NCBI GenBank assembly: GCA_007134525.1
Contig: SLKR01000089.1
Span: forward strand, 1-43,023
Direction of reading: 5' to 3'
Length of the DNA: 43,023 nt
Origin: Bacteroidales bacterium
GTDB lineage: Bacteria > Bacteroidota > Bacteroidia > Bacteroidales > UBA7960
The notes under the pieces are model-generated. The model had not been told where the DNA came from. It did not search any database and saw only the letters and a list, made by a program, of their open reading frames with translations. The position numbers and the translations under genes were made by a program. Below, in pieces: positions 9,638-18,088 of this stretch (position 1 is the first letter of the stretch; each line of letters begins with the position of its first letter).

Positions 9638-11749
9638 CTATATCCTGTATCGCACCGTAAGCCCGAAGGTAAACGGACGCCCCTTTTGAACATAATAATT
9701 TCCAAGTGCACTGAATGAGAATGCATGGTAGTCAGCTGAGTTAATATTCCTGGCCCATAAGTCAATTTTAAATTGGCCGAAGTCCAGATCTATGCCACCA
9801 TCAATCCTTGAGTACCAGGACTGATAAAAAGTGTTCTCCTGATCCCAGTAATGCCTTCCGACACCATGCACGGCGAGGCTGAAGATAACCTCCTTCATCC
9901 GCTCAAACCCGGTCTCAAGGCGGTAACGAAAGTCTGTATGCAAGGTATGCCTGGGTACATAAGGTATAAAGTTACCTGAAAGGTCAGTCTGCTGATCTGG
10001 CATATTGTCGGTAAATCGGGCATGGGTATACCCATAGCTGGCCCTGACCTGCCAGTTTGCAAACGGGATGGCGTGGGCTTCGAGTTCAAATCCCTTGCTG
10101 ACAGATGAACCTGCATTGCTAAGCATTGATCCCTGACCGCTGGGAAGCATCTGGTATATCTGTTGATCTTTCCAGTCTATATAGAACAGTGAGGCCTGGT
10201 AGTTAAGGCGGCTGCCAAATACATTCCCCTTTATACCAAACTCGTAATTCCAGGAGTGCTCGGGCTTGAAGCTTCTGTCTTCCTCCCTCTCAAAAACCAC
10301 ATTGAACCCTCCGGTTTTGTATCCCCTTGTTAATGTGGCAAATGCCCCTGAACCTTCCGACAGATTATATACCAGACCTACCCTGGGCAGCAGCTTTATA
10401 AAAGACAGGTCACTCGCAAAGGATTCCGGGGGCGGCATTTGCATTTCTGCTTCCATATACGAAACATGATCAAGTTCAGACTTTTCATAGTCAAGTCTGA
10501 GTCCAGCCTTTAGAGTAAGTCCCGGAAACAGAAAGTCGTCAAGCCCCGACTGGTGAAAAACTGCCATAGCCATAGTCCTGATGTCAGAACCCTGGATTCT
10601 GGAGAGCGGAACCGGTACCAGCTGCATATTAACGGCATCCTGGCCAAATTCAATATCAAGTTCGTTGCCCAGCGTCTGAATGAACCCGAAAATGCCTGTA
10701 ACCCAGCTGTAGTCACTACTGTTATCTCCCCTTATGGTTAGCTCCTGTGAAACCATATGCTGCAATTGTTCCTGGGTTGCGAACACCAGGTCTAAGGCCG
10801 TAAAATCCTGGTCTATAGCTTGTTTATCAGAAAAATACTGATACGCAGTTACACTCCTTACACTTGTTCTGTTCAGTTGATAATTCGCCACAAGGGCATT
10901 TGAAAGTATATGCCTTGAATATGATGAGGGTTGGTTGTAATTAACACCAGGTGAACTGCCGGTTTCCATGTCATAAACAGCATATGGATAACCGCCCTGG
11001 TCAAGGTATTCATAATGCGAAACAAATTCAAGCAACAGGGATGATGTAACCTGGCTTGCCAGCCTGACACGGCCGCCAGAAGAGAGATGCTCATCAGCAT
11101 TAACACCGGTATAGGCATTTTCAAAATAACCATCATGCCTTTTAAAGCCTGCTGAAAATGTAGCTGAGGTTTTATCGGAAAAAGTGAAGTTGTGAGATAA
11201 GGTTGTGTTCAGAAAACCACTGCTGCCTCCTGTCAGTTCCATAATACCTTCCTGACCGCTGAACGGTGAGGGGCTGTAAACCTTTATGAGCCCCCCCATA
11301 GTGTTCCTGCCGTAAAGGGTACCTTGTGGCCCCCTTAAAACTTCTATCCGCTCTATATTGATCAGATCAAAGTCGTAAACTGATTTTTCAAAATAAGGTA
11401 TATCATCAACATAAAGGCCTACTGAAGGGGCATTGATCCTTGAGCCCACACCCCTGATATATACCGGTGAGGTAAGCCTTGAACCATAGTCCGGCACAAA
11501 GAGGTTTGGTATCATGGTACCCACCTCCTGGATTGAATGGATTTGGTAATCCCTGTCAATTACACTTGCACTAACAGGCAGGGTACTAAGCCGGCCAGAC
11601 TCGCGCATGGCCATTATTTCTACTGCCTCCAGCAATTGCATACCGGGTATTCCTATGGTATCAGGGGTTTCCCGTTTGTTGCCTGCACTCAGTATATTAT
11701 GGAATATACACAATATCCCGAAGTACAGGATAAAATATCTGTAAAACAT
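9638..11749 (-). CDS. TonB-dependent receptor (siderophore/iron-complex receptor type)
   Basis: Plug motifs PVYIRGVGSRINAPSVGLYVDDIPY, IERIEVLRGPQGTLYGRNTMGGLIKV; C-terminal PFTFGLTVRYRI beta-strand. Confidence 0.93.
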   Translation of the reverse strand: MFYRYFILYFGILCIFHNILSAGNKRETPDTIGIPGMQLLEAVEIMAMRESGRLSTLPVSASVIDRDYQIHSIQEVGTMIPNLFVPDYGSRLTSPVYIRGVGSRINAPSVGLYVDDIPYFEKSVYDFDLINIERIEVLRGPQGTLYGRNTMGGLIKVYSPSPFSGQEGIMELTGGSSGFLNTTLSHNFTFSDKTSATFSAGFKRHDGYFENAYTGVNADEHLSSGGRVRLASQVTSSLLLEFVSHYEYLDQGGYPYAVYDMETGSSPGVNYNQPSSYSRHILSNALVANYQLNRTSVRSVTAYQYFSDKQAIDQDFTALDLVFATQEQLQHMVSQELTIRGDNSSDYSWVTGIFGFIQTLGNELDIEFGQDAVNMQLVPVPLSRIQGSDIRTMAMAVFHQSGLDDFLFPGLTLKAGLRLDYEKSELDHVSYMEAEMQMPPPESFASDLSFIKLLPRVGLVYNLSEGSGAFATLTRGYKTGGFNVVFEREEDRSFKPEHSWNYEFGIKGNVFGSRLNYQASLFYIDWKDQQIYQMLPSGQGSMLSNAGSSVSKGFELEAHAIPFANWQVRASYGYTHARFTDNMPDQQTDLSGNFIPYVPRHTLHTDFRYRLETGFERMKEVIFSLAVHGVGRHYWDQENTFYQSWYSRIDGGIDLDFGQFKIDLWARNINSADYHAFSFSALGNYYVQKGRPFTFGLTVRYRI

Positions 11750-11787
11750 AAATATTGGTTTTTTACCGCTATTGAATATTAAGCCAC

Positions 11788-12138
11788 TTAAACAAGAAAT
11801 CTGTAATTTTCCTTACCTGGTGGCGGGCGGCAAAAGGAATTAAACGGGATATTACACTGCGGAATATAAAGCCTTCGCAAATAAAACAGTAACGGGAGTG
11901 TATCGTCGGGATATGTCCCCTCTGAAAGGTTACCGGTATCCGGTATTAAGCAATCCGGCCCTGAGGATTCAAGCTGGGTGAATGTATATTCAAGGGCTGG
12001 AAGATTTTCGCACTCTGCAACATATACAAAATCATCATTGTTACTATGTAAAGGCTTAGCAAAAAACAGCGCATAACCCCAGACAATAAAAAAGATGATA
12101 TAGGGCAAAGGAGATGCAAAAATACCAATGAAAAACAT
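11788..12138 (-). CDS. Hypothetical small protein with an N-terminal transmembrane segment
   Basis: 116 aa ORF, same strand and tight spacing between DUF4491 gene and TonB receptor; MFFIGIFASPLPYIIFFIVWGYALFF TM segment. Confidence 0.5.
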   Translation of the reverse strand: MFFIGIFASPLPYIIFFIVWGYALFFAKPLHSNNDDFVYVAECENLPALEYTFTQLESSGPDCLIPDTGNLSEGTYPDDTLPLLFYLRRLYIPQCNIPFNSFCRPPPGKENYRFLV

Positions 12139-12145
12139 ATACAGA

Positions 12146-12442
12146 CTATTCCTTTTTCGGGGGTTTACGCGGATACCATCCCTTTCTTACTCTTTCTTCC
12201 TGCTCTATCACCTCGTGTATACCCCAAAGGTTTGCAAAGCCAAAAATACTAAATATCGCCGAAAGCAGCAGATGGGAGATTAAAATTGAAACCACTGCAC
12301 CTGCAATGCCCAAAATCAGAAACACATACCTGAAGATCCTCCCGAAGTGGTATTCGCCCATTATACATGCGTACCTTGTAAGCCATATTATGGCAAAGGT
12401 TGCTGCACCAGCAGCGAGGCCGTCAAAATTAAGTCCGGGCAT
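12146..12442 (-). CDS. DUF4491-like membrane protein (paralogue A)
   Basis: 98 aa, three hydrophobic segments; shares ...GLAAGAATFAIIWL...EYHFG...FGFANLWGIHEVIEQEERVRKGW pattern with neighbour. Confidence 0.72.
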   Translation of the reverse strand: MPGLNFDGLAAGAATFAIIWLTRYACIMGEYHFGRIFRYVFLILGIAGAVVSILISHLLLSAIFSIFGFANLWGIHEVIEQEERVRKGWYPRKPPKKE

Positions 12443-12453
12443 TCCAATTCGCT

Positions 12454-12753
12454 TTAGTATTCATCTTTTCTTTTTGGATTCATTTTTACTCTTCCCTGCT
12501 GTACCCTTTTGTGCTGGAAGAAGATCTCCAGGGTGCTCCAGAAAAAAGAAAAGGCAAGGCAGCCCAGTAGTATGGACGCCAAAGGTTTAAAAAACAGCGA
12601 CAATACAAGGCAGATCATACCGGGCACAAAAAGCATCCACCAGCTTCTTTTGCCAAGGTGGTATTCCATTCTGGCAACAAGAGGGTGAAAAAGCCCTATC
12701 ATCAGAAACGCTGCGAAACCCGCCAAAAAACCCTGCCAGTTAAGAAACTCCAT
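12454..12753 (-). CDS. DUF4491-like membrane protein (paralogue B)
   Basis: 99 aa; WQGFLAGFAAFLMIGLFHPLVARMEYHLGKRSWW...FFWSTLEIFFQHKRVQQGRVKMNPKRK. Confidence 0.75.
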   Translation of the reverse strand: MEFLNWQGFLAGFAAFLMIGLFHPLVARMEYHLGKRSWWMLFVPGMICLVLSLFFKPLASILLGCLAFSFFWSTLEIFFQHKRVQQGRVKMNPKRKDEY

Positions 12754-12779
12754 ATTTTATATCCTGTTTTTACCGATTT

Positions 12780-12787
12780 CAAATATA
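12780..12787 (-). promoter_or_regulatory. Bacteroidetes-type -7 element (TATATTTG on minus strand) upstream of the DUF4491/TonB/HemG operon
   Basis: caaatata on + strand = TATATTTG on minus strand, about 27 nt upstream of start codon at 12753. Confidence 0.5.
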
Positions 12788-12848
12788 CGTGACAATTTTT
12801 AAAATTACCTGTGAATATGCGAAGTTATGGATGCAGGCCTATTTATTT

Positions 12849-12856
12849 TATATTTG
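12849..12856 (+). promoter_or_regulatory. -7 element TATATTTG upstream of the GT2 gene
   Basis: TATATTTGCC 25 nt upstream of ATG; matches Bacteroidetes TAnnTTTG. Confidence 0.5.
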
Positions 12857-12880
12857 CCTGTACAATAATCGGAATTATTG

Positions 12881-13783
12881 ATGATTAGTGTCTGTATCCC
12901 CGTTTACAACCGGTATGTTTCAGAGCTGGTAAAGGCCTTGAAAAAAGAGAGCGAAAGCAGCGGCATTCGGGTGGAGATACTTTTGCTCGACGACGCCTCT
13001 GAAAAGGCATACAGGCAAAGCAACAGCAAGCTTGCCGAAATCAGTGGAGTGAAATACAATGAACTTGGTCATAACGCAGGTCGCTCCAGGGTGCGCAACC
13101 TCTTATATGAACAATCATCCCAGCAATATCTGCTGTTCCTCGATTGCGATACCATACCTGCAAACGATAACTTTCTGGAGGCATACGCCGAAAATGCCAC
13201 ACCGGGCACAGTTGTATGCGGAGGCCATATTTACAGTAAGGATCCACCTTCACCTGAGTACCTCCTTCACTGGCTTGCAGGGACCAGAAGGGAAGTAAAG
13301 CCTGCCGGTTTGCGACAGCAACAGCCATACAGGTCATTTATGAGCAGCAGTTTTTTGATATGCCGAAATGTTTTTGAAAACATCAGGTTCAGTGAAAAGC
13401 TTGCAGGATACGGTCATGAAGATACTCTGTTTGGATACGAATTGATGAAGGCGGGCATTGAACTAAGGCATATTGACAATCCGGCTGTCCATACCGGCCT
13501 TGAAAAGGCAGACACTTTCCTGGAAAAAAGCGTGGAAGCACTCAACAACCTGCTTGCTGCCATGGATATCACCATAAGTGACCCCGGGTTTATGCAGTCA
13601 GTAAAGATCCTCCGGACGTACAAACGGATCAGAAAATATAAACTCTGCGGTATTTACCGGTTTATCTCAGGAATTTTTTCCGGGCCAATGAGAAGCAACC
13701 TTAAGGGTCCCAGCCCCAGGCTCTGGGTACTTGACCTTTACAAGCTTTCAGTATTGTGCCAAAAAGGGAGGGAACTTACTTAA
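12881..13783 (+). CDS. Glycosyltransferase family 2
   Basis: SVCIPVYNRYVSELVKAL, LLLDDAS, LLFLDCDTIP (DxD region), GYGHEDTLFGYEL; ATG at 12881. Confidence 0.9.
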   Translation: MISVCIPVYNRYVSELVKALKKESESSGIRVEILLLDDASEKAYRQSNSKLAEISGVKYNELGHNAGRSRVRNLLYEQSSQQYLLFLDCDTIPANDNFLEAYAENATPGTVVCGGHIYSKDPPSPEYLLHWLAGTRREVKPAGLRQQQPYRSFMSSSFLICRNVFENIRFSEKLAGYGHEDTLFGYELMKAGIELRHIDNPAVHTGLEKADTFLEKSVEALNNLLAAMDITISDPGFMQSVKILRTYKRIRKYKLCGIYRFISGIFSGPMRSNLKGPSPRLWVLDLYKLSVLCQKGRELT

Positions 13784-14760
13784 GCAATATAGGTTTCCAG
13801 TATGGTGCAAGGCTCCTGCGGTACCATCTTGATATCCCTGATCTCAGCAGGGAGCAAAACAGTTTCTCCTGACTTTATCAGCTCGCTGCCACCGGGGTAG
13901 TTCAGCATTGCCCTCCCCTCTGTGCAGATATATACAATAAAAGAGTCAACAAACATGTAGTCAGCATTAATTGTTCTGTCGAACTGCAGGATCCTGGTTG
14001 TAAAATGACCGCAGCTTACAAGTTCTGTCGCCTTGTTTCTGGCGGCACTATATTCAACCCTGCTTTCGAAGGGCTTGAGGTTTATTACTTCCAGGGCCTC
14101 GCCGGTATGGAGTTTCCTTGTCTTGCCGTCACTTCCCAACCTGTCCCAGTCGAATATCCTATATGTAATATCTGAAGACTGCTGAATCTCACAAAGGGTA
14201 ACGCCCTTTCCGATTGCATGAACCTGTCCGGGAGGTATATGGAACACATCACCTTTTTTTACTTTTTCAACCCTGAGTATATCCATAAGGCGATTTTCCC
14301 TTAGGCACTTCTGATACTCCTCTCTTGAAACTTCCCGTGAGAACCCGGTTACCAGTTCAGCGTCCCCCGTAGTGTCAAGGACATACCAGATCTCCTCCTT
14401 CCCCCTTCCCTGGTGGCGTTCGAGTGCAAGGGCATCACCGGGATGAACCTGTATGGAAAGCTTATCGCCGGTATCAAGAAACTTGAACAGAAGCGGGAAA
14501 TCATTGCCGAAACGCTCAAATACCCTTTCACCCACGAGGTCTTCCATATACACCTCAATGAGTTCGGTAAGTGAATTGCCTTTTAAAAACCCATTGCTTA
14601 CCCTGGAAATATTACCCGGAATTGCTGAGACCTCCCAGGATTCACCGCAATTATCAAGATGCGAAATCTCCTTCCCAAGCAGCTCACCAAGCTTTTTGCC
14701 TCCCCAGGGTTTTTCCTTGCATATCGGATCAAACTTCAGGGGATAAAGCGAGTAAGTCAT
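13780..14760 (-). CDS. manA: Mannose-6-phosphate isomerase, class I
   Basis: YPLKFDPICKEKPWGGKKL, FKFLDTGDKLSIQVHP, GKEEIWYVLD, IPPGQVHAIGKGV. Confidence 0.93.
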   Translation of the reverse strand: MTYSLYPLKFDPICKEKPWGGKKLGELLGKEISHLDNCGESWEVSAIPGNISRVSNGFLKGNSLTELIEVYMEDLVGERVFERFGNDFPLLFKFLDTGDKLSIQVHPGDALALERHQGRGKEEIWYVLDTTGDAELVTGFSREVSREEYQKCLRENRLMDILRVEKVKKGDVFHIPPGQVHAIGKGVTLCEIQQSSDITYRIFDWDRLGSDGKTRKLHTGEALEVINLKPFESRVEYSAARNKATELVSCGHFTTRILQFDRTINADYMFVDSFIVYICTEGRAMLNYPGGSELIKSGETVLLPAEIRDIKMVPQEPCTILETYIA

Positions 14761-14768
14761 ATCGTCTG

Positions 14769-15236
14769 CTATTTACCGGGCCACCGGATATTCTCTTCAT
14801 CGTCCATTGCAACAGCCCAACTAACAAGGGCAAGTGAGTCATCGTCAAAGACAAACTGCATATGGGCACCTCCAAAGAAAATGATTTTTTCATCCAGATC
14901 TTCATCTTCTTCAATTTCATGCTCCTCAAAACCATTTTCCTTCATCAGGCCGATAATCTCATCCTGGCCAAGTTTGAATATTTTCTTTCCGAACAATAAG
15001 GCATTTTCATTGTCGGTCTCGAAATTTGTGCAAACATCACCAAGATCCTTCTCAAAATACACAGCATGGCCCTGTTCCCAGTAGCTCCATACAACAACTT
15101 CGTGTATCTCTTCTTCTACGTCTATTGTTTCTGTTTCCTGAGGGGGGCCAAGGATCTTTTCAACCTCTCCCTGACCTGCACCGAATTTAATATCACCGAA
15201 TCCGGTCAATGGCTTAATCTCCAGTATCTCTTTCAT
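14769..15236 (-). CDS. Conserved hypothetical acidic protein
   Basis: 155 aa, highly acidic (EEHEIEEDEDLDEK), packed 8 nt upstream of manA on the same strand. Confidence 0.7.
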   Translation of the reverse strand: MKEILEIKPLTGFGDIKFGAGQGEVEKILGPPQETETIDVEEEIHEVVVWSYWEQGHAVYFEKDLGDVCTNFETDNENALLFGKKIFKLGQDEIIGLMKENGFEEHEIEEDEDLDEKIIFFGGAHMQFVFDDDSLALVSWAVAMDDEENIRWPGK

Positions 15237-15312
15237 GATTTTGTTTTTTTAGGAAGTTAAACGGGGTGTATATGACAAATGTAATGAATTAATCCTTGCG
15301 GTTTATGTCATT

Positions 15313-16116
15313 TTATCTGACAGGAGAGCCGGGTTCCTTTGCCATATGGTTGTAGACCAGCCTGTCTGTCAGCCCAGGCAAAAGCTTGCTGAGAAGAACG
15401 GTCAGTTTGCCCTGCCGTGTGAGGATAAGTGTCCTTTTGCGTTTTGCAACAGCCCTGAATATATGCCGGGCAACATCTTCTGCCTTCATCATCCGGGTTT
15501 CATTCCTTGGTGATTCACCCTGCTTGCTGCCATCGCCTGCCAGGGCCGTTTTCCTTATATTGGATTCTGTAAAGCCCGGGCATGCAATTAGTACATGAAG
15601 GCCGTTTTTCAGATTCTCTATCCTGATACACTCCAGAAAGCCCTGAAGTGCAAACTTTGACGCCGAATAACCGCTTCGCCCCGGCAGGCCTTTGTAACCT
15701 GCAATCGAAGACACCCCTGCAAGGCTGCCCTTAGATTTAAGGAGCCATGGCAGTGCGTATTTTGTACAATATACCGCACCCCAGAAATTAACCCTCATCA
15801 GGGTATCAATTACCTCCAGGTCCAGACCGTCGAACAATGCCCGCATTGAAATACCGGCATTATTTATAAAAATATCAATACGTCCGAAACGTGCAACAGT
15901 CTTCTCGATAAGCCTTTGGCAGTCTTTCTCCAGCGAAACATCTGTTCTGACTATCAGGTATTTTTCAGCATCGAAAGAAATTACAGCCTCTTCCATTGAG
16001 GAAGTATTGCGTGCGGCCATGACCACCAGCGCGCCCCTGCTAAGCCCTTCAATGGCCAGAGCCCTTCCGATCCCTGAAGAAGCGCCTGTAATAACAACTA
16101 CTTTCCCTTCCAACAT
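15313..16116 (-). CDS. Short-chain dehydrogenase/reductase (SDR)
   Basis: VVITGASSGIGRALA, NNAGIS, SSIAGYKGLPGRSGYSASKFAL (Ser-Tyr-Lys catalytic motif). Confidence 0.92.
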   Translation of the reverse strand: MLEGKVVVITGASSGIGRALAIEGLSRGALVVMAARNTSSMEEAVISFDAEKYLIVRTDVSLEKDCQRLIEKTVARFGRIDIFINNAGISMRALFDGLDLEVIDTLMRVNFWGAVYCTKYALPWLLKSKGSLAGVSSIAGYKGLPGRSGYSASKFALQGFLECIRIENLKNGLHVLIACPGFTESNIRKTALAGDGSKQGESPRNETRMMKAEDVARHIFRAVAKRKRTLILTRQGKLTVLLSKLLPGLTDRLVYNHMAKEPGSPVR

Positions 16117-16177
16117 ATCCTTTTGGTTTATGATAACCCCACAAACCTACATCATTTTTTTAAAAAGCGGAAATCAT

Positions 16178-16185
16178 TATTTTTG
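16178..16185 (+). promoter_or_regulatory. -7 element TATTTTTG upstream of the GNAT-like gene
   Basis: TATTTTTGC 27 nt upstream of the ATG at 16212. Confidence 0.4.
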
Positions 16186-16211
16186 CTTATCGTTAAAATC
16201 TTAAAAGGCGG

Positions 16212-17378
16212 ATGCAGCTAGTTGAAGTCAAAGACAAAAAAAGCAGGAGGGACTTTATAAGGCTTCCCGGAGCCATATATAAGGACGATCCGAACTGGAT
16301 CCCGCATCTTGAAAGGGATATAGAAGCAGTTTTTGATCCCGGCCAGAACCCCCAGTTCCTAAGCGGCGAAGTCTGCCGCTGGGTGCTATATAATGATAAT
16401 GGGAAGGCGGCAGGCAGGATAGCAGCATTTATTAACACAAATATTGCCTATACTTTCAAACAACCAACCGGTGGGGTGGGTTTTTTTGAATGCATTAACG
16501 ACAGGAAAGCTGCTTTCACACTTTTTGACACATGTAAAAAGTGGCTTTCCGAAAGGGGAATGAAGGCAATGGATGGCCCGGTAAACTTTGGTGAAAAGGA
16601 AAGGTTCTGGGGTCTGCTGGTTGATGGGTTTGACAAACCACCCCCCTATCTGATGAACTATAATCCGCCCTATTACAGGGAGTTTTTCGAGAAATACGGT
16701 TTTGGCAACTATTATAACCAGCTGGTTTACCGCATAAATACCAATGCAGTACTGCCCCCAATACTTGAAAAGAAGTATCAGCGGCTTACCATGACACAGG
16801 GTTATAGTTTTGAGCACCTGAAACTGAAAAAACTGGATAAATACGCAGAAGATTTTATGTGCATATATAACGAAGCCTGGGGCAATGTGCACAAAAACTT
16901 CCAGCCAATGACAAAGGAAAGGGCCCTTCAGACCTTTTCAAAAATGAAGGATGTTTTTGATGAAGAACTTATTTTGTTCATATACCACAAAGACAGGCCA
17001 GTTGCTTTCCTAATTAGCATTCCTGAGCTTAATGAGCTTTTCAGGTATGTAAACGGGAAACTCAACCTCTTGGGTAAACTAAAGTTTATGTACTACCGTT
17101 TTTTGGGGAAATGCCGCACAATCTACGGCCTGGTATTCGGTATTGTACCGGAGTACCAGAACCGGGGGCTTGAGAGCGCACTGATAATGTCGCTCAAGAA
17201 TACAGTTTCCGCCCGAAACAGGTACAAACAGATGTATATCACCTGGCTGGGAGATTTCAACCCCAAGATGATCAGGATAGTGGAGCATATAGGATCGAAA
17301 AAGGCCTTTACACTTACCACATACAGAAAGCTGTTTGACGAAACCGCTGATTTTGAAAGGCATCCGGTAATTGATTAG
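16212..17378 (+). CDS. GNAT-fold N-acetyltransferase-like protein
   Basis: 388 aa; N-terminal IYKDDPNWIPHLERDIEAVFDP and C-terminal VFGIVPEYQNRGLESALI acetyl-CoA-binding-like region. Confidence 0.75.
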   Translation: MQLVEVKDKKSRRDFIRLPGAIYKDDPNWIPHLERDIEAVFDPGQNPQFLSGEVCRWVLYNDNGKAAGRIAAFINTNIAYTFKQPTGGVGFFECINDRKAAFTLFDTCKKWLSERGMKAMDGPVNFGEKERFWGLLVDGFDKPPPYLMNYNPPYYREFFEKYGFGNYYNQLVYRINTNAVLPPILEKKYQRLTMTQGYSFEHLKLKKLDKYAEDFMCIYNEAWGNVHKNFQPMTKERALQTFSKMKDVFDEELILFIYHKDRPVAFLISIPELNELFRYVNGKLNLLGKLKFMYYRFLGKCRTIYGLVFGIVPEYQNRGLESALIMSLKNTVSARNRYKQMYITWLGDFNPKMIRIVEHIGSKKAFTLTTYRKLFDETADFERHPVID

Positions 17379-17408
17379 GGATCCTGTCCTGAAAATCCCC
17401 AAAAAACT

Positions 17409-17438
17409 TTGCTATTTTAAAATATGCCAGTATCTTTG
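17409..17438 (+). promoter_or_regulatory. tRNA-Lys promoter: TTG-N19-TATCTTTG
   Basis: ttG at 17409-17411, 19 nt, TATCTTTG at 17431-17438; close match to the Bacteroidetes -33/-7 consensus. Confidence 0.7.
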
Positions 17439-17460
17439 CACTCGCAAAACACAACAGGTT

Positions 17461-17533
17461 GACTTGGTAGCTCAGCTGGTAGAGCACGTCCCTTTTAAGG
17501 ATGGGGTCCTGGGTTCGAGTCCCAGCCAGGTCA
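17461..17533 (+). tRNA. tRNA-Lys, anticodon TTT
   Basis: Cloverleaf folded by eye: acceptor GACTTGG/CCAGGTC, D-stem GCTC/GAGC, anticodon stem-loop CGTCC-CTTTTAA-GGATG, T-arm CTGGG-TTCGAGT-CCCAG. Confidence 0.95.
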
Positions 17534-17536
17534 CAA

Positions 17537-17577
17537 AAAACAGCCTGCAGGCAATAAGCTTGCAGGCTGTTTTATTT
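17537..17577. terminator. Bidirectional intrinsic terminator between tRNA-Lys and the convergent OsmC gene
   Basis: AAAACAGCCTGCA ... TGCAGGCTGTTTTATTT hairpin with A-tract and T-tract flanks. Confidence 0.85.
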
Positions 17578-18013
17578 ATAAGTCAACCAATACCTTTACT
17601 GAAGTCATGTTCTGGATATTGTCACTGACAGGGCAGCGTGTTTCAACTTCATGCATCCATTTTTCGAGTGTCTCCCTGCCGGCGTCAGAATCAGGCTTAA
17701 GGGTTACGGTAATCTCCTTGTAACCTGCCCTTTCCCTGTCACTCTTTCCAAATAGCTTGTCGGGATTAAGGGTCCCTTCAATATCTATCTTCAGCCCCCT
17801 CAAATCAATATCCATCTCTTTTGCAACCAAATGACCCAATACATTAAGGCAGCCTGCTAAAGCTGCCAGCACATATTCAACCGGATTGGGTGCTTTGTTA
17901 CTGCCTCCCAGATCCTGCGGTTCATCCACTATAATTTCAAAGTTCCGGGCCTTGACATTAGTCCTTGCCGGTGTTTCGCTCTCGGCGTTGATCCTGAATT
18001 TTAAATCTGACAT
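17576..18013 (-). CDS. OsmC family protein
   Basis: PVEYVLAALAGCLNVLGHLVAKEM (OsmC Cys), ETRCPVSDNI (second conserved Cys). Confidence 0.9.
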   Translation of the reverse strand: MSDLKFRINAESETPARTNVKARNFEIIVDEPQDLGGSNKAPNPVEYVLAALAGCLNVLGHLVAKEMDIDLRGLKIDIEGTLNPDKLFGKSDRERAGYKEITVTLKPDSDAGRETLEKWMHEVETRCPVSDNIQNMTSVKVLVDL

Positions 18014-18088
18014 ATATATAAGTTTTTAGAGTTGTTAATTCATGCACATCTCTCCAAAAACCTTGCCATTATATGTCTCATTAAGTAT

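Noticed and set aside
14659-15084. 141-aa plus-strand ORF antisense to manA and the acidic protein
   Set aside because: Ser-rich product is simply the reverse of Asp/Glu-rich codons; not credible.
16386-16892. 168-aa minus-strand ORF antisense to the GNAT-like gene
   Set aside because: Opposite a full-length supported CDS, no recognisable domain.
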